Shown: positions 45,046-55,500, counted from the first letter of the stretch. The stretch is DNA of 64,000 nt from Notolepis coatsorum (GCA_963971535.1 OZ020591.1:15111623-15175622); one strand, 5' to 3'. Numbers and translations are program-made. Notes: a model not told the origin generated them from the letters alone.

Positions 45046-45756
45046 CAAAACTAGGGGTGCACGATATTGATTTTTTTACCCCGATATCGATACCGATAAC
45101 TTTCTGCTCCTCAAGGTCGATACCGATGACAGATATATATATTTATTGTATTATCATTATATTTTTTGTATGTATATTCCTGTAGTTTTGACCTAACCAG
45201 ATTTATCATGACATGAACGTTACTACTATGAACAAAACGAAGCCAAGAGAACAGTTTTGACTCTTCAAATAAAGTGACTATATTTATTTTTCCAAATAAA
45301 TATAATTTGAGTCAATCACAAAATTCACAATCCGTCAATGTCATTAACAATGTGTTTCCCTGAACAATGAGTGAACTAAAAACCAACAGGTATTGTGCTT
45401 TGTCAGTAGGGATGGGTACTGTTCACATTTGAACCGATACGGTACCGGTACCTGTGAATCGATACGGTACCTTTTTTCGGTACTTTAGTCACTAAAAATG
45501 TAATCTACCTACCTCAGTTGTAAAAAAAAAATCCAAACTTCAAATAACCACATTTTCGACAGTTTTCGGCTTGCCATTGCCCCGACTGCTTTGTTGTTGA
45601 ATCAAGTCAAATCCTACGTAAGCATATATTTGTGCGTGTGAACGTTGACATGAAAAGAAAAAAGTTAAAAATAAAAATAAAAAATATTATTATCGGAGCT
45701 ATCAATACTTCGGGATGACGTCATAATTGCTGATATCGGCCCGATAATTATCGTAC
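45046..45756. repeat. hAT-type MITE, with a second MITE scrap inside
   Basis: Ends TAGGGGTGCACGATA and ATTATCGTACATCCC interrupt LINE E (GATAGTTTATCAGTGAG side and CAATTGCTTTTAGC side). At about 45408-45500 an unrelated end GTAGGGATGGGTACTG with GATACGGTACCGGTACC is nested. The target duplicate is not clean. Confidence 0.65.
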
Positions 45757-46250
45757 ATCCCAAAACCAATTGCTTTTAGCTTGTCAATCAGAATGGAGTG
45801 ATTGACAGTGTCCAAAGCCTTTTGGAGGTCCAGCATGACCATGCCGCAGTATCACCTCTTGTTTGATGTGGTCGTTCAAATAGAGAAGGCATGTGTCAGT
45901 GGAGTGGGATGTTCTGAAGCCAGATTGGAATTCGTAGATTTGATTTTTTCCCGCAAGTTATATTTCATTTAGACCGTAGAGAGACTATTTTTTTCCATGA
46001 CTTTCGAGATGGAGGTAAGAATAGAAATCAAATCTTCTGCCTGTTTTGTGCAGGGGGGTCACTCTTGCAATTTCTCTTGCAAAGTCTTTGGGGACGTGTC
46101 CCTGTTTTATGGAGAGTTTTATTATGTGTGTGATGACTGGGATGATGGCGGCTGCTGAGTCTCTGAGGAATTTGGAGGGGATATTGTCGTGGCCTTGTCA
46201 GGTTGGAGGGCGCTCAGTTTTTTTGAGTACCTCATCTGTTGTTACCATTT

Positions 46251-46729
46251 ATTTTCTTTTTTATTGATCTTTTCCCCCCTCCTTTTTCCTCCGATTTTCT
46301 CCCATCCCAATGTTAGTCATTATGCCAATTCCCAATCCCCTTCCTGGTCGCTGCGCACTTACCCCCCACAGTCGGTCTGGGAGAGTGGAGGCTATCACGT
46401 GCTTCCTCCGACACACGTCTAGCCAATCAACCGCTTCTTTTCACCTGGCAGCGCGGACTCTCACTGAGAGGGTGTAACGTGTGGAAGGATCACACTACCC
46501 CCCCTTAGATCCTATCCGCGCTGAGCAGGCGCCCCTACCGAACTGTAGGAGTCGCTGTTTACAACGACCCGGACCCACCCCTCCAGCTTTCCCACCCTCT
46601 AATACTGCCAATTGTATTAGTGTGAACGGCCAGCCAAGCTGGACGCCGGGAGCTAGATTCGAACAGGCGAATCCAGCGTCTCCGGCGTTGGTGACGAACG
46701 CAATCTCCGCTACGCCACCTGACCGCACT
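46251..46729 (-). repeat. tRNA-derived SINE family S1, full length
   Basis: The head on the minus strand is GTGCGGTCAGGTGGCGTAGC (A box), and CTGTTCGAATCTAG is the B box. The body matches the S1 copies, and the T-rich left end is its A tail. A perfect 14-bp target duplicate TGTTGTTACCATTT lies at 46237-46250 and 46730-46743, within LINE E. Confidence 0.9.
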
Positions 46730-46840
46730 TGTTGTTACCATTTCAAGTTTGAAGTCGTCTTTGCGGACCCCTAGGTTTTTGTAGTAGGCTAGGATGTGTT
46801 CTACCCCAAAATGGGGTAGTTTATTAACCAGTGTTGTGGC

Positions 46841-47848
46841 CAGGGGTGTAAAAAGTACCCAGAAATTATACTTAAGTGAAAGTATGGGTACCGTCTCAAA
46901 ATCGTACTCAAGTAAAAGTCAGAGTATCTGGCTAAAAACACACTTGAGTAAAAGTAAAAAAGTTTCTATTTTTAAATGTACTAAAAAGTTAAAGTAAAAA
47001 CCTTTTTTCTGACTGTCTATTCTTCTGATAGCAGGTGTTTAATCAAAGATCCCCGCTTTCTAGTCTTGCACAAGGACCAATCAGCATGGGTATGGGCAGG
47101 TTCATTTTCCATTGATGGGGATTTGATTGGCTGTCTTTAAATAAAGCGCGGCCGCAGGATTAAAAACGTTAAAGTTAGTTCGGCCAGAGAAACAAATATA
47201 CTAATTAAAATTGTTGGCCCTCCAACGCAAGAGACACTGGTATCGAATCCAGCTGTCAGCGTTGCTTCCGGTTTGGCCGGCCGCCATACTGGGTCGATTG
47301 GCAGAGTCAGCGGGAGGGAAGCCGGAGGGTGGGTCTGGGTCGTTGTGGACAGCGACTCCTACAGTTCGGTCGCGGCGCCTGCACACGAGGGAAGGAAGAG
47401 AGGTAGTGTGACCTTCCACACGTTACACTCTCTCGGAGAGAGTCCGCGCTGCCAGGTGAAAAGAAGCGGTGGGCTGGCTACACATGTGTCGGAGGAAGCA
47501 TGTGATAGTCTCCGCCCTCCCAGACCGACGGTAAGGGGTAGAGTGCGCAACGACCAGGAAGGGGATTGGGAATTGGCATAACGACTAACATTGGGAGGGG
47601 AGAAAAACGGAAAAAGAAGGGGAAAAAGATAATAATAAAAAATGTGGACCTGCGAGATTTGTACTTTGTACTTTGTAGGTCTGTATTTTAAATGTAAGGA
47701 GTAAAACGTGTGTTTTTTTCCTCTGAAATGTAATTGAGTAAAAGTACAAGTATACAAACCTAATAATACTCAAGTAAAGTACAAATCCCCCAAAACAGTA
47801 CTTAAGTATTGTAACAAAGTACAATTACTCAAGTACTTTACACCCCTG
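46841..47848. repeat. hAT-type MITE with 8-bp target duplication, carrying a SINE
   Basis: Inverted ends CAGGGGTGTAAA/TTTACACCCCTG and the perfect duplicate GTTGTGGC (46833-46840, 47849-47856) inside LINE E. Subterminal ACTCAAGTAAAAGT-type repeats point inward from both ends. An S1 SINE at 47205-47640 is nested in the middle. Confidence 0.9.
47205..47640 (+). repeat. tRNA-derived SINE family S1 inside a MITE
   Basis: The B-box-like GGTATCGAATCCAG is near the left edge; the A box is not clear. The body has GACAGCGACTCCTACAG, GTCGGAGGAAGCATGTGA and GGAATTGGCATAACGACTAA, then an A-rich tail. Confidence 0.75.
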
Positions 47849-47931
47849 GTTGTGGCTATGTTTGTAAAGAATATGTTTAAGTATTTGGCCACATCCAGCT
47901 TGTCTGTGATGAGACATCGATTGCAGGCACC

Positions 47932-48717
47932 TGCATCGTATCGTGGCAGACTTTGTGATATCGGCAAATATTGTATCGTTGTCCAAAGAATCGATATAGT
48001 ATCGTATCGTGATGAAGCTGGTGATTCCCACCCCTAGTAGAGTCCATACATCCAACACCAAATCCCATAATTCCTTACACGTTACGTGTCTGGCTGTGTG
48101 ACGTCAACTCGTCAGCATGAAAATGACAGCACCAGGATAGCTTAGCACAATAGCTTAACTCATTGGACGCCAGTCACAATGATAGTCGGGTTAACTCGCC
48201 ATCGCTTGTGCACCAGACCTGAGTATAGTCAGGTTTTAATCGTTATTTCTTTTATTAGCGATATCCATTCATTTTCATCCATCCAACCTGATGTTATCGT
48301 TGGGAATTTGTCTGAGCTCGCAAAAGGGCAAATACCGCCGCCTATGCCTTCCAGTTGGTATTGCACCCCATTGGGAATGGTCTAGTTTCTATTCTGAGAT
48401 GATCCAAGCCGTGCGGGCGTGGTTTAAATACTCAGGCAGGTAACCTGATTCATACATACATCTGCGAGGCTGTTGAACGTGGCACGGACCTCTGCGCCCA
48501 GTACTTCAAATGGCGATGAGATAATTGGATTATTTCTTTTGCATTACATCAGATACAAGGTAAGAAGATTATATATAAATTTGATTGTTGATCTGATATG
48601 TATTTCTACCCCGATCGACGCTGTATCTGTGTGTATGTGTGGCTGTTTTCCGTTGGGTGGAGGGGGGGGGGGGGGGCGCCGCGCTACGAGGGCCATTTCA
48701 TGTAAGCACGAGGAAGG
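47932..48717. repeat. MITE end, then unassigned sequence
   Basis: 47932-48033 is one end of another hAT-type MITE (GATTCCCACCCCTA, i.e. TAGGGGTGGGAATC reversed) truncated against LINE E. From 48034 to 48717 nothing is recognised, apart from a G-run at about 48660-48676 and a donor-like CAAGGTAAGAAG at about 48556 with no supported exon. Confidence 0.45.
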
Positions 48718-48725
48718 ATAATAAT

Positions 48726-49528
48726 TAGGGATGTCCCGATCCAATCACGTGATCGGGATCGGGGCCGATCACGTGATTTTCCAAAGATCGGGGGGAAAAA
48801 AATGCTTTTTTTTTTTTTTTTTTTTTTTTGGTTCAACAAACATGACCATGTTCACGTCTTAAACTCATACTGAGGCCTTAGTTTTGGTTTTAAATTGCAT
48901 ATCATCATTCATTTATTTATTGTCACACAGAGCAGAAGAATTTTGCCAAAACAAACCAATAGTATCCAGCTGCCGAACGGCAGACCAGCCAAACTCTTGG
49001 ACCCAAATTTAAAATATATATATATTTATTTTTTATCCCAATTTCTCACATTACATTCACCTTGAATGTTGACGTTATCCAGGTAAAAAGTTTACTTCAT
49101 TCAAGCGAGACATTGCAATCCTTGACATAAATCATTTGATGTATAATTAAATCAAAGGAAATGCGTTTGGGTCTGAGAGTGTGGCTGGTCTGCCGTTCTG
49201 CAGCTGGATACTATTGGTTTGTTTTGGCAAAATTCTTCTGCTCTGTGTGACAATAAATAAATGAATGATGATATGCAATTTAAAACCAAAACTAAGGCCT
49301 CAGTATGAGTTTAAGACGTGAACATGGTCATGTTTGTTGAAAAAAAAAAAAAAAAAAAAAAGCATTTTTCCCCCCCGATCTTTAAGACGATCTTTAAGAC
49401 GTGAACATGGTCATGTTTGTTGAATAAAAAAAAATTATCGGATCGGGAAAGATCGGTATCGGTAAATACTCAAAATCACATGATCGGGATCGGATCAGGA
49501 GCAAAAAAACATGATCGGGACATCCCTA
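48726..49528. repeat. Foldback MITE with 8-bp target duplication
   Basis: Ends TAGGGATGTCCCGATC and GATCGGGACATCCCTA; perfect target duplicate ATAATAAT at 48718-48725 and 49529-49536. The interior is one large inverted repeat: about 170 bp at 48830-49000 (CATGACCATGTTCACGTCTT … CTGCCGAACGGCAGACCAGC) recurs inverted at about 49180-49350. The two arms differ at very few positions. No transposase is encoded. Confidence 0.9.
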
Positions 49529-49536
49529 ATAATAAT

Positions 49537-49814
49537 GGTGATCTAGCGTTGATTTCAAGAAGATTCGATAATCAGCCGAAAAATTCCGTGTTCTCGAGGG
49601 ACTTATTTTATTTGGAATATAATGACTGTATATGCAAAAGTAGCCTAGTTTTAAGTTAAAATATTATAAATCTACATGCCTTGAGGATGTCATTCTTTAT
49701 ATAGCCTGCCTATCAATTGTTTTTAAGCTCAATAAACTGACCGGAATTTCTCACATTTGTCCGGGAGATTGAAATCTTCCAGGACACGGAGACCGGCCCA
49801 ATATTTTCTAACTG
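49537..49814. other. Intergenic with a dispersed repeat piece
   Basis: 49613-49713 (TAGCCTAGTTTTAAGTTAAA, AATCTACATGC, GATGTCATTCTTTATATAGC) recurs inverted at 62572-62665, so it belongs to some dispersed element. The rest is unassigned. Confidence 0.5.
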
Positions 49815-49993
49815 AAACCCTGAAAGGGTTAACCTTCTGTAGTGTGGCAGTGAAAGGGTTAACCTTCTGTAGTGTGGCAGTGAAAGGGTTAACCTGCTGT
49901 TGTGTGGCAGTGAAAGGGTTAACCTTCTGTGTATATTGTCTCAGTGAAAGGGTTAACCGTTTGGTAGTGCGGCAGTGAAAGGGTTAAGAGTGT
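49815..49993. repeat. 30-bp minisatellite upstream of zinc-finger copy 2
   Basis: The unit GTGAAAGGGTTAACCTTCTG plus TAGTGTGGCA occurs about six times, the last units diverging. A matching array of about five units lies upstream of copy 3 (55355-55500), so the duplicated block extends this far for copies 2 and 3. Copy 1 lacks it. Confidence 0.9.
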
Positions 49994-51003
49994 AGGGTGG
50001 ACGGTATAAACGGTATACGGTATAAACGGTATGAATTTGCTCTATGGTATGGATTTTGAGTATACCGTGTAACCGGTAGTGCAGCTCTAAAATAGCAATG
50101 ACGTCATGTAACCACAGCGCGACTATTTCACTGGCATTTGCCCCTAAAAATAGATAGAATTAGTCATAGATAATAGATATGTGCGAACTGGAAAAAGTTA
50201 TTTAGGAGGCTTCGCGCAGTGGGCGTGCCAGCCCCTACCGCACGCATGTAAACACGGGTCTAGTAGTCTAGTGGGACGGGACACGGGAGCTGTCGGCGTC
50301 TCCCTGAGCTAACGTTAGCTTAGCTACCGTTACAAAATGACCCAGTCAACTATTCACTTTTAGTTTAATACATGATGGGGCATTGTCTAACCGAACGGTA
50401 TCTAGTCGGCCAGCTACCGATAGCTCCTGACATCAACAAACGCTCCACAAAGTCTAGTACTAGAGACGTGTATGCTACCTGTTAGCTCACGTTAACACAA
50501 GTTAGTTCACCGTTCAAAACGAAATGTCCCATTGAACTAAATAATTCACTGAGGCGTTGTATTAACGTTATATATGCAGTAGCTACAGATAGCTCATGAT
50601 ATCAATGTCTTATAACACTGATTCGATGCATATTCGAGCTGAGGGCTTGCTAACGTTATAATACCAATACAATAGGGTCCAGGTGCAGCGCCGGAGAATC
50701 CTGGCCGTAGCTCTGCTCGAGGCTACTCGAGTATAGGTCCAGGTGCAGCTCCGGAGAATTCTGGCCGTAGCTGGAGGCTACTAGAGTACACACAGACAGT
50801 GGAGCTTGTTGCGTGGTGGCGATGTCTCGCAGATAATACCAGTACAAGTCTAATTATATAATATATATATTTTATAAAAAAAAATATATATATAAAATAA
50901 AAAAAAAAAAGTATCAAAAACGATGATACCGTGATATATACCGTTACCGTCTATGCTTCAAATTATACCGTGATATAAATTTTAGACCATACCGTCCACC
51001 CTA
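49994..51003. repeat. MITE with TAGGGTGGACGGTAT ends
   Basis: Inverted ends TAGGGTGGACGGTAT and ATACCGTCCACCCTA. The interior includes a 60-bp tandem duplication (GTCCAGGTGCAGCKCCGGAG at 50678 and 50738). The paralogous site upstream of copy 3 is empty, which shows insertion after the block duplicated. The target duplication is unclear. Confidence 0.75.
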
Positions 51004-51009
51004 AAGTAG

Positions 51010-51805
51010 CCTCTTTTCCATTGCATAGTACCTACTCGACTCTACCCTTCTCTACTCTACTCGCTTTAGGTGCCTGGTACTTCGTTCCTTTCCCACTGCA
51101 GGTAGTACTCCGTTTGTCTCCGTGTGGGGAGGCGGGGCCGCTGGCGTACAGCATGAGAGCTCCGTGAGGGCTTGGAGCAAGCCATAGTAAACACAGTTTC
51201 AATCAATCAATTGAACGTTAACGTTAGCATTAGGTAATAACCGGTTTAAAATGGATGATAATTACCTCACGTTGTGTCTATTCTACTAGCATTAACGTTA
51301 CTAGTACAAACAATCAATAGCGAGTTATATTGATCACGCTATGTACGCTAGCCATGGTCAAATGCAATCACATTAGCACGTAAGCTAACAACAAGCTTAA
51401 CAAATCAGCTATATTTTTGTGAGACTAAACTCTCCGCTCGGTGGTAAATTGTGTTGATGTTGGTTTTGTTTCATCAATAAATGAGGCAGAACACACAGTG
51501 AATGTATCCTTTTTTGTTTATTGCACTTGTTCCTGCTGCAAACAAATAATGAATCCTAAGCGAGGCATTAAAGATGGCAGCGTTCTGTTTTTGTGCAGAC
51601 GCTCCAACGTGTGACGCTTCTCTCTTCTGACCAATCAGTGGTCTGCAGTGTTTCACGTCACTTTTCTTGGTTCTGGTACCACTTGTACTCGCTTGGAACC
51701 TCGACAGAGCAGGGACTAAAAAAGTACCCAAAAGTACCTGGCACCAGGTATTTTGGCAATGGAAAACCCAAAAGGCAGAGTAGAGTCGAGTCGAGTAGGT
51801 AGGTA
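51010..51805. repeat. MITE with TTTTCCATTGCATAGTACC-type ends
   Basis: Ends CTTTTCCATTGCATAGTACC on the left and, reversed, CTTTTCCACTGCATGGTACC on the right, each followed by TACTCGACTC. This resembles a widespread teleost MITE group, probably Harbinger-like. It adjoins the preceding MITE and lies just before zinc-finger copy 2. No coding sequence. Confidence 0.75.
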
Positions 51806-51910
51806 CCATGCAGTGGAAAAGGGGCAAAAGTGCCCTGTCCCTTTTTGTTACTTTCAAAAGCAATGGTTACAACAAATTACATTTAAATGATTGTATGCCC
51901 TTCTTTCTAG

Positions 51911-52419
51911 ACTCCATTGCCGTACAGTTGTGTATCTGTGAAGAGGAGGTTCCCCCTGAGCAGCAGGAGAGGAGCCCCAGTCTGGTCCAGGAGGAGCCAG
52001 AGCGCCTACAGATTAAAGAGGAACAGGAGGAACTCTGGATCAGTCAGGAGGGAGAGGAGCTTCCTGTCTCTGTGAAGAGTGAACATGATGAAGAGAAACC
52101 TCAGTCCTCACAGCTCAGCCAGACCCAGGACTCAGTGCCCCTCCAGATTAAAGAGGAACAGGAGGAACTGTGTCAAGATCTAGAGGAGGCTGATGGCTCC
52201 AAGATGACCTTACAACCTATGAAATGTGAAAATGAAGGTGAGAACACTCTGTCCTCACAACTCAGCCAAAACCGGGACACAGAGCAGATTAAAGATGAAC
52301 TAGATCAAGGGCTGGAAGAAGCTGATCGCTCCAATATTACAGTAGACTCAGTGAAATGTGAAGATGGTGAAGAGAATGCTCTACAGAAAATAGTTGCTAA
52401 ATTAAACAAAAAGGTCTAA
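51911..52419 (+). pseudogene. Zinc-finger copy 2: acidic exon without fingers
   Basis: It has the same exon start as copy 1 (TTCTTTCTAG, then DSIAVQLCICEEEVPPEQQE). One full 45-residue unit with IKEE and VKSE is followed by the divergent unit ([19 protein letters not shown]) and [16 protein letters not shown]. At about 52378 the coding sequence jumps into what is 3' flank in copies 1 and 3, giving the tail LQKIVAKLNKKV*. The finger array, 3' UTR and both AATAAA signals are gone. If transcribed it would give an acidic protein with no DNA-binding domain, but with an uncertain 3' end. Confidence 0.8.
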
Positions 52420-52730
52420 AGACATTAATGTTGAGTTTTTCAAATGTATTATTTTGGCACAAACCCGGTGCCATTTAGCTCCATTGTATTGGAGTGACAG
52501 CGGACATCTCTACTGCAGATATGTCGTGCCCTAGTGGGCTTCGCTCATAAGTAGTTCAAGGTAACAGTCAGAAGACTGAGGTGTGACAGCAACAGTGTAT
52601 TCCTTCAATAACTGGTGGCGCCAGAGAGCATCTGACAAAACCTCAGAGCCTGTTTCACCACAGAACTGGTGGGTCACGTGAAGCTCTGATCCCTAGGAAG
52701 ACTTCCGTGTTCAATGTTGAAAGACGAACA
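52380..52730 (+). other. 3' flank of the duplicon behind copy 2
   Basis: It matches 11350-11690 (CTCTACAGAAAATAGTTGCT, CCAGAGAGCATCTGACAAAA, GAACTGGTGGGTCACGTG). This fixes the right-hand end of the copy 2 deletion. Non-coding. Confidence 0.85.
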
Positions 52731-52794
52731 CATCACTTTGGACCTTGACTTCAATTTAAAAACAGAAATGGACTTTCATAATGTTATTACTGAA

Positions 52795-53570
52795 TATATT
52801 TTATACAATGGCATGCACATTTCTTGATTCTGATTGGCTGAAACAGTCAAGTTACACGTTGTTATTTCTCATAACACACTCCACGTGACCCCAGAACCCG
52901 CCCACAACCGAATTAAGTTTTTTTCGAATCACTCCGCCGTTCGGCTTTTTAGGAATGAAACCAAGATGGCGGACAATAATCTTTATGAATGGATGTATTG
53001 ATAGCGTCATAACTACTCATTCAAAAACTATTCTGTCACGTGGAATGTGTTAGTTGCTTACACAATGTTGGATTATGTAGTTGGTTGGGCATGACTCATT
53101 GTGAAACAAAATATAAATCGCGGGAAGTGTGTTGTTAGATGCCATTCGTTGTAGAACCTCCTCTCCTTCAAAAGGACACTCTCATTTCACTGTTAATAAA
53201 ATGTTCAATCAATCCAATAACAACCGCTCACTTCACTGTTAGATGCCATACTTTGAAGCAACCTATTGCTTCGAAGTGGTTATGCTTTGGCCCTCTTTCG
53301 AAGTGGGTTATGCTTAGAGTTTATCTTTAGAGCAGGGCGATAGACCACCAGCCCTGATTCCAAACTCTAAGCATAACTCACTTCGAAAGAGGGTCAAAGC
53401 ATAACCACTTCGAAGCAGAGAATATTATGTACAAGGCGGACATTAATAAAAATGTCAATCAATCAATCCAATAACAACCACTCACTTCACTCTTAGATGG
53501 AATGCGTTGAAACACTGCACCTCCGAGCTGCTTCCAGACACGGAGTCAACTTTTTTTTTTTTTGTTTAAC
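52795..53570 (+). repeat. Unclassified dispersed repeat (copy B) with inverted repeat
   Basis: Second copy of the element at 1370-2138. It has the CCAAT-type block at about 52829, GATGGCGGACAATAATCTTT at 52966-52985, a GATAGCGTCATAACTACT block, AATAAAATGTTCAATCAATC near 53200, and the distal CCGAGCTGCTTCCA. In this copy, a 56-bp inverted repeat (53267-53322 and 53372-53417) is present. Confidence 0.55.
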
Positions 53571-53605
53571 CTACTTTTTCGGTGGATGGTTTTGTGAATA
53601 AATCT

Positions 53606-53780
53606 CCATTATGCTTCAATTAATGCGTGTTTATTGTATAGCAATAAGGTTGGATGAATTCGGCAATTGTATAAAGATGTAGCACTGTCTATCTGTAATA
53701 CATTTTCAACAAACAAACATGTTTCAGCCCTCTGACCTTCGTCAGTGTTTACAGTGGCTAGGTGGAAAATACATACATAT
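53606..53780 (-). mobile_element. Penelope-like element terminal fragment (possible hammerhead motif)
   Basis: On the minus strand, CACTGACGAAGGTCAGAGGG plus CTGAAACATG (53746-53719) resembles the CTGANGA…GAAAC core found in the terminal repeats of Penelope-like elements, which encode hammerhead ribozymes. The intervening AGGTC/GGGCT can pair with one mismatch. No coding part is attached. Only moderate support. Confidence 0.4.
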
Positions 53781-54004
53781 GAGAGAGAGACAATCATAGT
53801 CATCATAGTCTCTCTGTTCAGCCTGATCTTGCTTAAAATATGTAAATAAAGTACTTAATTGACCACAGGGAAAAGGTATATAATGTAAGTTAAGTTATGT
53901 CAATAAGTAATATAGTTACGTTTTGTATAATATATTTACATTTCGTATCAGCTAAAGTAAAAATATATATATATTTGGAGTCAAACTAACAATGCTCTGG
54001 GTGG

Positions 54005-55200
54005 GGGGTCGAGTTCGGTTCAAATAACAAACTCAGCAAGACCGACGGCTTCTCAGTTACAGTGGGTGACAATATTGTCACAAGGAAAGAAGATATTACC
54101 TACCTGGGTTCCATCCTAGAGGCAAATCTTTCCTGTGACAAAATGGCATCCAATGTAATAAAAAAAGTCAACCAACGAACTCGATTCTTGTACCGGATCT
54201 CCTCACTGGTAAACAAGAATACCCTGAAGACTCTAGCAGGAGCACTCATTCAAGGGTACTACGACTATGCTTGCACCTCATGGTACCAAAGCACCTCAAA
54301 GGCGCTACAAACAAAATTACAAACATCTCAAAACAAACTGGTCAGACTACTGCTTGACCTTACTCCTAGAACCCACCTCACCCCTGCCCACTTTGACAAC
54401 CTAGGATGGCTTAGAGTAGACGACAGAGTACAGCAACTTGCAATGGGCCTGGTCTACAAGATACACTACACGACCAAGGTACCCATGTACATGACAAAAT
54501 ACTTCCCAAAGGTCAGTGAATACCACGATCACAACACCAGAGGGAGCTCCACAAATCATGTTAAACCCAGATTCGGCTCAAACAAGGGACTAAACACGTT
54601 TCGCAATTATGCCACATCAATGTGGAACGCCCTACCCAAAGCTGTAAAGGAATGTGAATCACTACCCACTTTCAAAAACACTCTCAAAAAACACCTAAGG
54701 GAGACTGCAACTCGAAACTGGCCCCTGTAAATGTCCGAACACAACCCCCTCCAATGTACAGTAAATTACCAAGTATGGTCTTGTCAATAATCCAATGTAC
54801 AGTGTTTGTGTGTACAGGTGTACAGTGTCCCCCCCCCCCCCACCCACCCATCCACCTCCAATGTACAGTCCCCCCCCACCCCCACCTACCCAATCCAATG
54901 TACAGTTTCTACGTCTAATGTATATACTCTTTTCTTTCTGGACTCTTTTTGTATCACAAACGGTACTGTAATTGCAAATCTGGTATGTCATAAATGTATA
55001 GATGTAGCAGTACTGTCTATCGGTATGTCATGTATGTCACATATGTTACGATGAATTGAAAATGGGGGACCCTGATGTAAACAAGACGAAAGTCTTTCTC
55101 TGGTCTGCATCCCCTTAACAATTGTATGTATTGAGCTGTACTGTACTGTACCCATTCTGCAATCTGTTAATAAAGTTTTCAATCAATCAATCAATCAATT
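54005..55200 (+). mobile_element. LINE family E (CAAT-tail subfamily), 3' half
   Basis: It starts near GGGTCGAGTTCGGTTCAAAT, includes the RT C-terminal frame 54062-54730 and a long 3' UTR, and ends CAATCAATCAATCAATCAAT. It is the best-preserved copy of this subfamily in the window. Confidence 0.9.
54062..54730 (+). pseudogene. LINE E RT C-terminal region (222 codons)
   Basis: The frame runs GDNIVTRKEDITYLGSILEA, VNQRTRFLYRISSLVNKN, ALIQGYYDYACTSWYQS, LDLTPRTHLTPAHFDNLGW, TTKVPMYMTKYFPKVSEY and LPTFKNTLKKHLRETATR. Stops follow immediately with the UTR. It is uninterrupted but 5' truncated before the catalytic FADD block. The first residue shown is not a real start. Confidence 0.85.
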
Positions 55201-55500
55201 AGACCAAGCCACCCATCCTGATACAAACACAGCAATACTTTGATTATGGTTTGGTTTAACGTTAACATAGAAAGTTAGCATTTTCAGTGAGATGGGGTTG
55301 CTCAAGACTACAGAGACACACTTTTCTGATGTAGTGCGGTTACCATCGGTCGTGTGATGGTAAAGGGTTAACCTTCTGTAGTGTGGCAGTGAAAGGGTTA
55401 ACCTGATGTTGTGTGGCAGTGAAAGGGTTAACCTTCTGTGTATATTGTCACAGTGAAAGGGTTAACCGTTTGGTAGTGCGGCAGTGAAAGGGTTAAGAGT
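55201..55500. repeat. 30-bp minisatellite upstream of zinc-finger copy 3
   Basis: 55201-55354 shows nothing recognised. From 55355, about five units of GGGTTAACCTTCTGTAGTGT plus GGCAGTGAAA follow, homologous to 49815-49993. The array ends 90 bp before the exon. Confidence 0.85.

Larger units (their letters stand above)
40583..47932 (-). mobile_element. LINE family E (CAAT-tail subfamily) split by many insertions
   Basis: Segments of one minus-strand L2-like LINE are recognisable in order: tail and 3' UTR 40583-40950; C-terminal frame 40952-41416; YLGS block to 41534; FADD region 41839-41944 and 42317-42505; short pieces 44020-44040 and 44966-45045 (SWMQSYLEG block); DLQKALDTVNHSILIDKLKA and FRTSHSTDTCLLYLND at 45757-46236; and an N-terminal RT part 46744-46832 and 47857-47932. 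Between them lie MITEs, LINE C, a hAT remnant and SINEs. Confidence 0.85.

Noticed and set aside
48473-48560. Possible host exon ending in CAAGGTAAGAAG
   Set aside because: A donor-like site alone; no acceptor, conserved protein features or second copy support it.
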